Of a DNA stretch of 9,934 nt, positions 7,101 through 9,934 are shown piece after piece. The notes under the pieces were generated by a model. It saw only the letters and a program-made list of their open reading frames with translations, was not told where the DNA came from and did no database searches. A program made the position numbers and the translations under genes. Position 1 is the first letter of the stretch, and every line of letters starts with the position of its first letter. Origin of the DNA: CALMFT01 sp035333525 (lineage in GTDB: Bacteria; Patescibacteriota; Gracilibacteria; Absconditabacterales; Absconditicoccaceae); assembly GCA_035333525.1 (NCBI GenBank), contig DAOQQF010000037.1, forward strand, positions 1-9,934, in the 5' to 3' direction.

Positions 7101-9934
7101 TGTTGACCACTGTATTCAAATTGAGCAGAACTATGAGAATAATTACTTACTTCTCATGTATAGTAAATAGTATATCATAAGGTGCAATCAAGACCAGTTA
7201 TAAGATAATAACCAAATGAATTTGTTGTAGTGGTTGATCCATTTGATAAGGTAATAAGCTGACCAGAGAGTACGGTATCACCACTATCATAAAGATCGTT
7301 CATAGTAGTATCAATATAAATATATCAGTTTACTTGACAGGTAACTTTTTCTACTAATCAGAAATTATTTTCCACACTATATTCTCCTCAGGTTAATGTA
7401 ATATCTCATAATCCAGTAATTCACATAATCATGCCCCTAGATCAGGATCATAATACATATCATGTATTACTCACAAACGGTAAGTATCAATTTAATGATG
7501 ATGACATCTCATCATAGATGACTTTATATGTACCATCTGGTAAATTTCCAAAATAGTATATACCACTCATGTTAGTGAGTCATGTTGCAATAACAGTGCT
7601 TCCAGAGTATAATGAGACAAGAACTCAACTAAATAATCCTTCTCATGTATTGTATCATGATGACATATTTGCATCAGCGTATACTATTCATCCTATAGAA
7701 TTTGGTATAAATAGTGGTAATAATGTTGTTTCAACTTGATTACTGATAGCTTGCAAAAGATCTGTTGCAAAAGTTCATGCAATATTGGTAATAATATCTC
7801 ATCGTACATTGGATATATTATTGACCTTGATACCAACTGTATGAGTTGTTCATGGTACAAAGTTATGATTTGCTAAGTTAGTATTATCATGTAACACCAA
7901 TATATCTTTGGTTCATGTTCCGAATGGTGAGGTACAAACTCATAATCCATCACAAGTGCCTGCGGTAAATAGATAGTTAGTGGCATTTGCATTTACGGTG
8001 ATAGTTGATCGTCAAGCTCAGGAAGTGACATATGAGTAAAGAGCCGATGGAGAAATTATTGGTAAAGTAGAACTATTTGAAAAGAAAATTTTACATCATA
8101 CACATGTATAGCCTGTAGCAACCAATCAAGTCATGGTTGGTATAGTTCACGACATATATGCACTATCAAATACTGTTCATGCTGGTACCCTATCGATAAC
8201 AAAAGAGTATCTTGATGGTATAGCACCGAAATTAATTGTTTCTAATGCATAAAAGATAGAACCAGTATAATTGATAAGCTGCTTATCAAGATATTTGAAT
8301 GTTTTAAGTTCTGGATAGAGTTGATTACAAGATAGTGATACAGACTTCAATACAGTGAGCGATAATGAATTACATTGTCAATCTCAAGCCAATGTACCAG
8401 TCATAGTTACTATTGTATTGTTTGTGTAACTACCAGTGGCTCGTGAGAGTTTGAATGATGGTTTAGGATCAATTGTTGAGTTTCCACTAAGATATGCATA
8501 ATTCCAAACTATACTATTGCCTACCACACTTCATCATGGTGAAATATCGGTTACAATAGGAGCTACTCCATCGATCAATGGTAAATCTATTGTAAGGGTT
8601 GCTCATGAGAGAGCATCTGAATTGACTATATTAACTTCATATAGATTTGGATTGCCACACACATATTCACTTGGTCAGCTTATATATTGTACTCCAGTAC
8701 TACTTGAGATTCTCGAGATCTTATTTTGTACATCAAATCATGCACTACATGCATTTGAAGCGATAAAATTTGGAGTGATTCCAGAATCGTCATTCGCAGT
8801 TGTATTGGATGTATAATATGTTTCAGTTTCAGGAGTGATGTATATATCTGGATTTGTTCATCATACATTACATGTTGGGAAATCTTTGACTATACCACGG
8901 AATCATGCTAGATATGCATAAGGTTCACGATAACAAAGAGATCATGCTGGAGCAGGATTTGATTGACTATTGATACATTGAATATAAGCTGCAATCCACA
9001 CATCACCCGTTCCAGTTGGTCTATTGATTCATCCATAATCAAACACTTGTCGTCATGCTCATAGGGTACTAGGTAATGATCAGGTACTAAAGTTACCTGT
9101 ATCAATTGTTGGATGAGTTAGTGATGATGAGTAATAGTAAAAGAATTTGACGTTACTATCGTGTGCATTTGTCTGATTATATTTTTGTAATACGTTTGCT
9201 TGATACCAAGATCATACATGTTGATTGAATAATCCATAAAACAAATAGGGCCATAAGGTATTCAGTGATCCCATTCCTCCATATTCAGGATAGGTATACA
9301 TATCTCATTGATACTCCCATCAGTTTCCTCATCATCATGCACTGGGGACTACATCTCATCATCCATCATAATCAAGTGGGTATGCTCATTTTGGATAAAT
9401 AGCCCAAGCTATAAAAGGAGCTTTTACGTCTACTACACTGAGTGGAACCTTCATAAATACAAGATTATGATATCTTGCAAACGTAGAAGTATTAACATTT
9501 GTTGCTTTGTTAGCAACTGCTATACTGACCAATGATTGTGGGAATGTTGGTAGTACTGTATTTGGTCATTCTGAATAGGTATTACTTGTATTGAGTGATC
9601 TTGCACTAACTCCACACGCTCCTCATCCTCATGGTCATGGCGCAATACTTGTTACAATATCAACAGGTAGTGTTTGTGATAGAGTTGTTATATTATTACC
9701 AGTAAATCTCACAATTACATTAAAAACATTCGCTGAAGCCACACATCATGATAAATCTACTTTGAATGCTCAGGTAAGATAATTAAAGGGAGTCAATAGG
9801 TTACTATGTGTTCTAACTAATGTATTACCTACCCATGTCCATCATCCTGCTGGATGTACCATGGTTACTCTTGCTTGTTTATCTGCTAATAAACTAAGAC
9901 TGCACTGAGTGGTCATATCATTGAACATATCAGT
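4103..9934 (-). CDS. giant cell-surface protein with DUF11-like and Cys-paired SdrD B-like repeats, LPETG end (N-terminus outside window)
   Basis: The frame is open without TAA or TAG from the right edge to the TAA at 4103: 1943 residues with about 77 in-frame UGA read as Gly. Numbering is from the window edge. Residues 1-430 are secreted-type sequence with glycine-rich runs (near 100-112 and 192-207), many Thr, Ser and Asn, and scattered Cys. Residues 432-511 resemble a DUF11 Ig-like domain, from YEVNIVNSD through TIDLP, NSIVWNYAYLSGNS and NNTIVTM. Residues about 745-865 are a diverged B-like domain (GGIVYADANMSSG, then SGIYYFGNLPDGTYKV). Residues 866-1880 are nine B-like repeats; 1881-1943 are a Pro-containing then helical tail ending LPETGVNQ. 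The fold expected of SdrD B domains is a Ca-binding beta sandwich, and the D/N-rich loop (YIDNNVNDLYDSGD) fits. The role is probably adhesion or a stalk on an epibiotic cell; this is inference. The signal peptide would lie outside the window. Confidence 0.9.
4115..4129 (-). other. LPETG sorting-type motif at the extreme C-terminus
   Basis: Residues 1936-1940 read LPETG, the canonical sortase A recognition pentapeptide, followed only by VNQ and TAA. Normal sorting signals continue with about 20 hydrophobic residues and a basic tail, which are missing. Only 34 bp lie between the stop and the terminator, so no hidden tail can be encoded in any frame. Either the motif is used in an unusual way, the tail was lost, or the match is chance. 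Confidence 0.6.
6053..6470 (-). repeat. 418-bp perfect direct repeat, copy A
   Basis: Identical base for base to 6725-7142 in my line-by-line comparison, at an offset of 672 bp (exactly two 336-bp units). The flanks differ on both sides. It includes silent positions, so the identity is recent. Confidence 0.95.
6725..7142 (-). repeat. 418-bp perfect direct repeat, copy B
   Basis: Partner of 6053-6470. The unit lying between the copies is clearly different in sequence, so this is not a simple tandem duplication of the full 672-bp period. Gene conversion, or duplication followed by replacement, fits better. Confidence 0.95.

Larger units (their letters stand above)
4295..7339 (-). repeat. array of nine SdrD B-like repeats (336-342 bp each)
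   Basis: The anchor [ND]-G-Y-[VI]-Y occurs nine times, with its N or D codon starting (plus-strand low coordinate) at 7328, 6992, 6656, 6320, 5981, 5639, 5300, 4961 and 4622. Periods are 112, 112, 112, 113, 114, 113, 113 and 113 residues. Each unit runs: Cys, GYVYID plus acidic loop, a TG or VG segment followed by LSNG or similar, GYY.F.G, Cys, an aromatic-rich strand, SAQ[FYM]E and QQ, then a segment ending NNFG. The outer units (first, and last two) differ most; the middle ones are very alike. A tenth, Cys-free, diverged unit precedes the array at about 7340-7702. Confidence 0.93.

Noticed and set aside
4295..7339. CRISPR array or satellite DNA as the explanation of the periodic repeats.
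   Set aside because: The period of about 336-342 bp keeps one reading frame, with protein-level conservation and silent variation. There are no short direct repeats with unique spacers.
8517..9782. ORFs 8517-8816, 9308-9535 and 9591-9782 (+), and 8680-8868 and 8908-9105 (-).
   Set aside because: They are out of frame with, or antisense to, the continuous giant reading frame and have no recognisable features.
4103..9934. Many separate short minus-strand genes or a decayed pseudogene, as standard-code calls would suggest (for example 4574-4891, 5039-5326, 5792-6031, 6482-6703).
   Set aside because: All lie in one frame, are broken only by TGA, and have no TAA or TAG across 1943 codons. The TGA fall at Gly positions of repeats.

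Overview
The window is AT-rich bacterial DNA that makes sense only if UGA is read as glycine (genetic code 25). That code is known from Absconditabacteria (SR1) and Gracilibacteria (BD1-5/GN02). The clearest proof is the P-loop of the helicase at 2461-2484. It reads A-UGA-A-UGA-S-UGA-K-T, so the Walker A motif AGAGSGKT appears only when all three UGA codons are Gly. With UGA=Gly, short fragments in three places join into long uninterrupted genes: a pseudouridine synthase (7 internal UGA), the helicase (9) and a giant surface protein (about 77 by my hand count). TGG is still used for Trp, so this is not the mycoplasma code. I cannot choose between the two phyla from the sequence.

Layout, left to right. 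1-244: the possible 3' end of an upstream reading frame, overlapped by the first copy of a dispersed repeat, then a gatC promoter. 245-514 (+): gatC. 517-1644 (-): an RluA-family pseudouridine synthase, convergent with gatC and separated from it by 2 bp. 1645-2367: a 723-bp gap between divergent genes. It holds a probable promoter for the synthase, a possible 43-residue ORF, a hairpin, the second repeat copy and a helicase promoter. 2368-4032 (+): a UvrD/PcrA-type helicase that stops before motifs V and VI. 4031-4068: a strong two-way terminator. 4103-9934 (-): the last 1943 residues of a giant secreted-type protein whose start lies beyond the right edge.

The giant protein dominates the window. 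Its visible N-terminal half contains glycine-rich stretches, scattered cysteines and at least one DUF11-like domain. One diverged SdrD B-like domain follows, then nine B-like repeats of 112-114 residues, a roughly 63-residue tail and a terminal LPETG-VNQ. All nine repeats carry a Cys pair separated by 50 residues, which suggests one disulfide per repeat. A 418-bp block is perfectly duplicated 672 bp apart, a sign of recent exchange in the array. I read it as an adhesin or stalk protein of an epibiotic cell; that role is inference.

The other genes are housekeeping: tRNA-dependent amidation (gatC), RNA pseudouridylation, and a helicase family used in repair. They do not form an evident operon, since each neighbouring pair is convergent or divergent. 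No recognisable Shine-Dalgarno sequence precedes the three complete gene starts.
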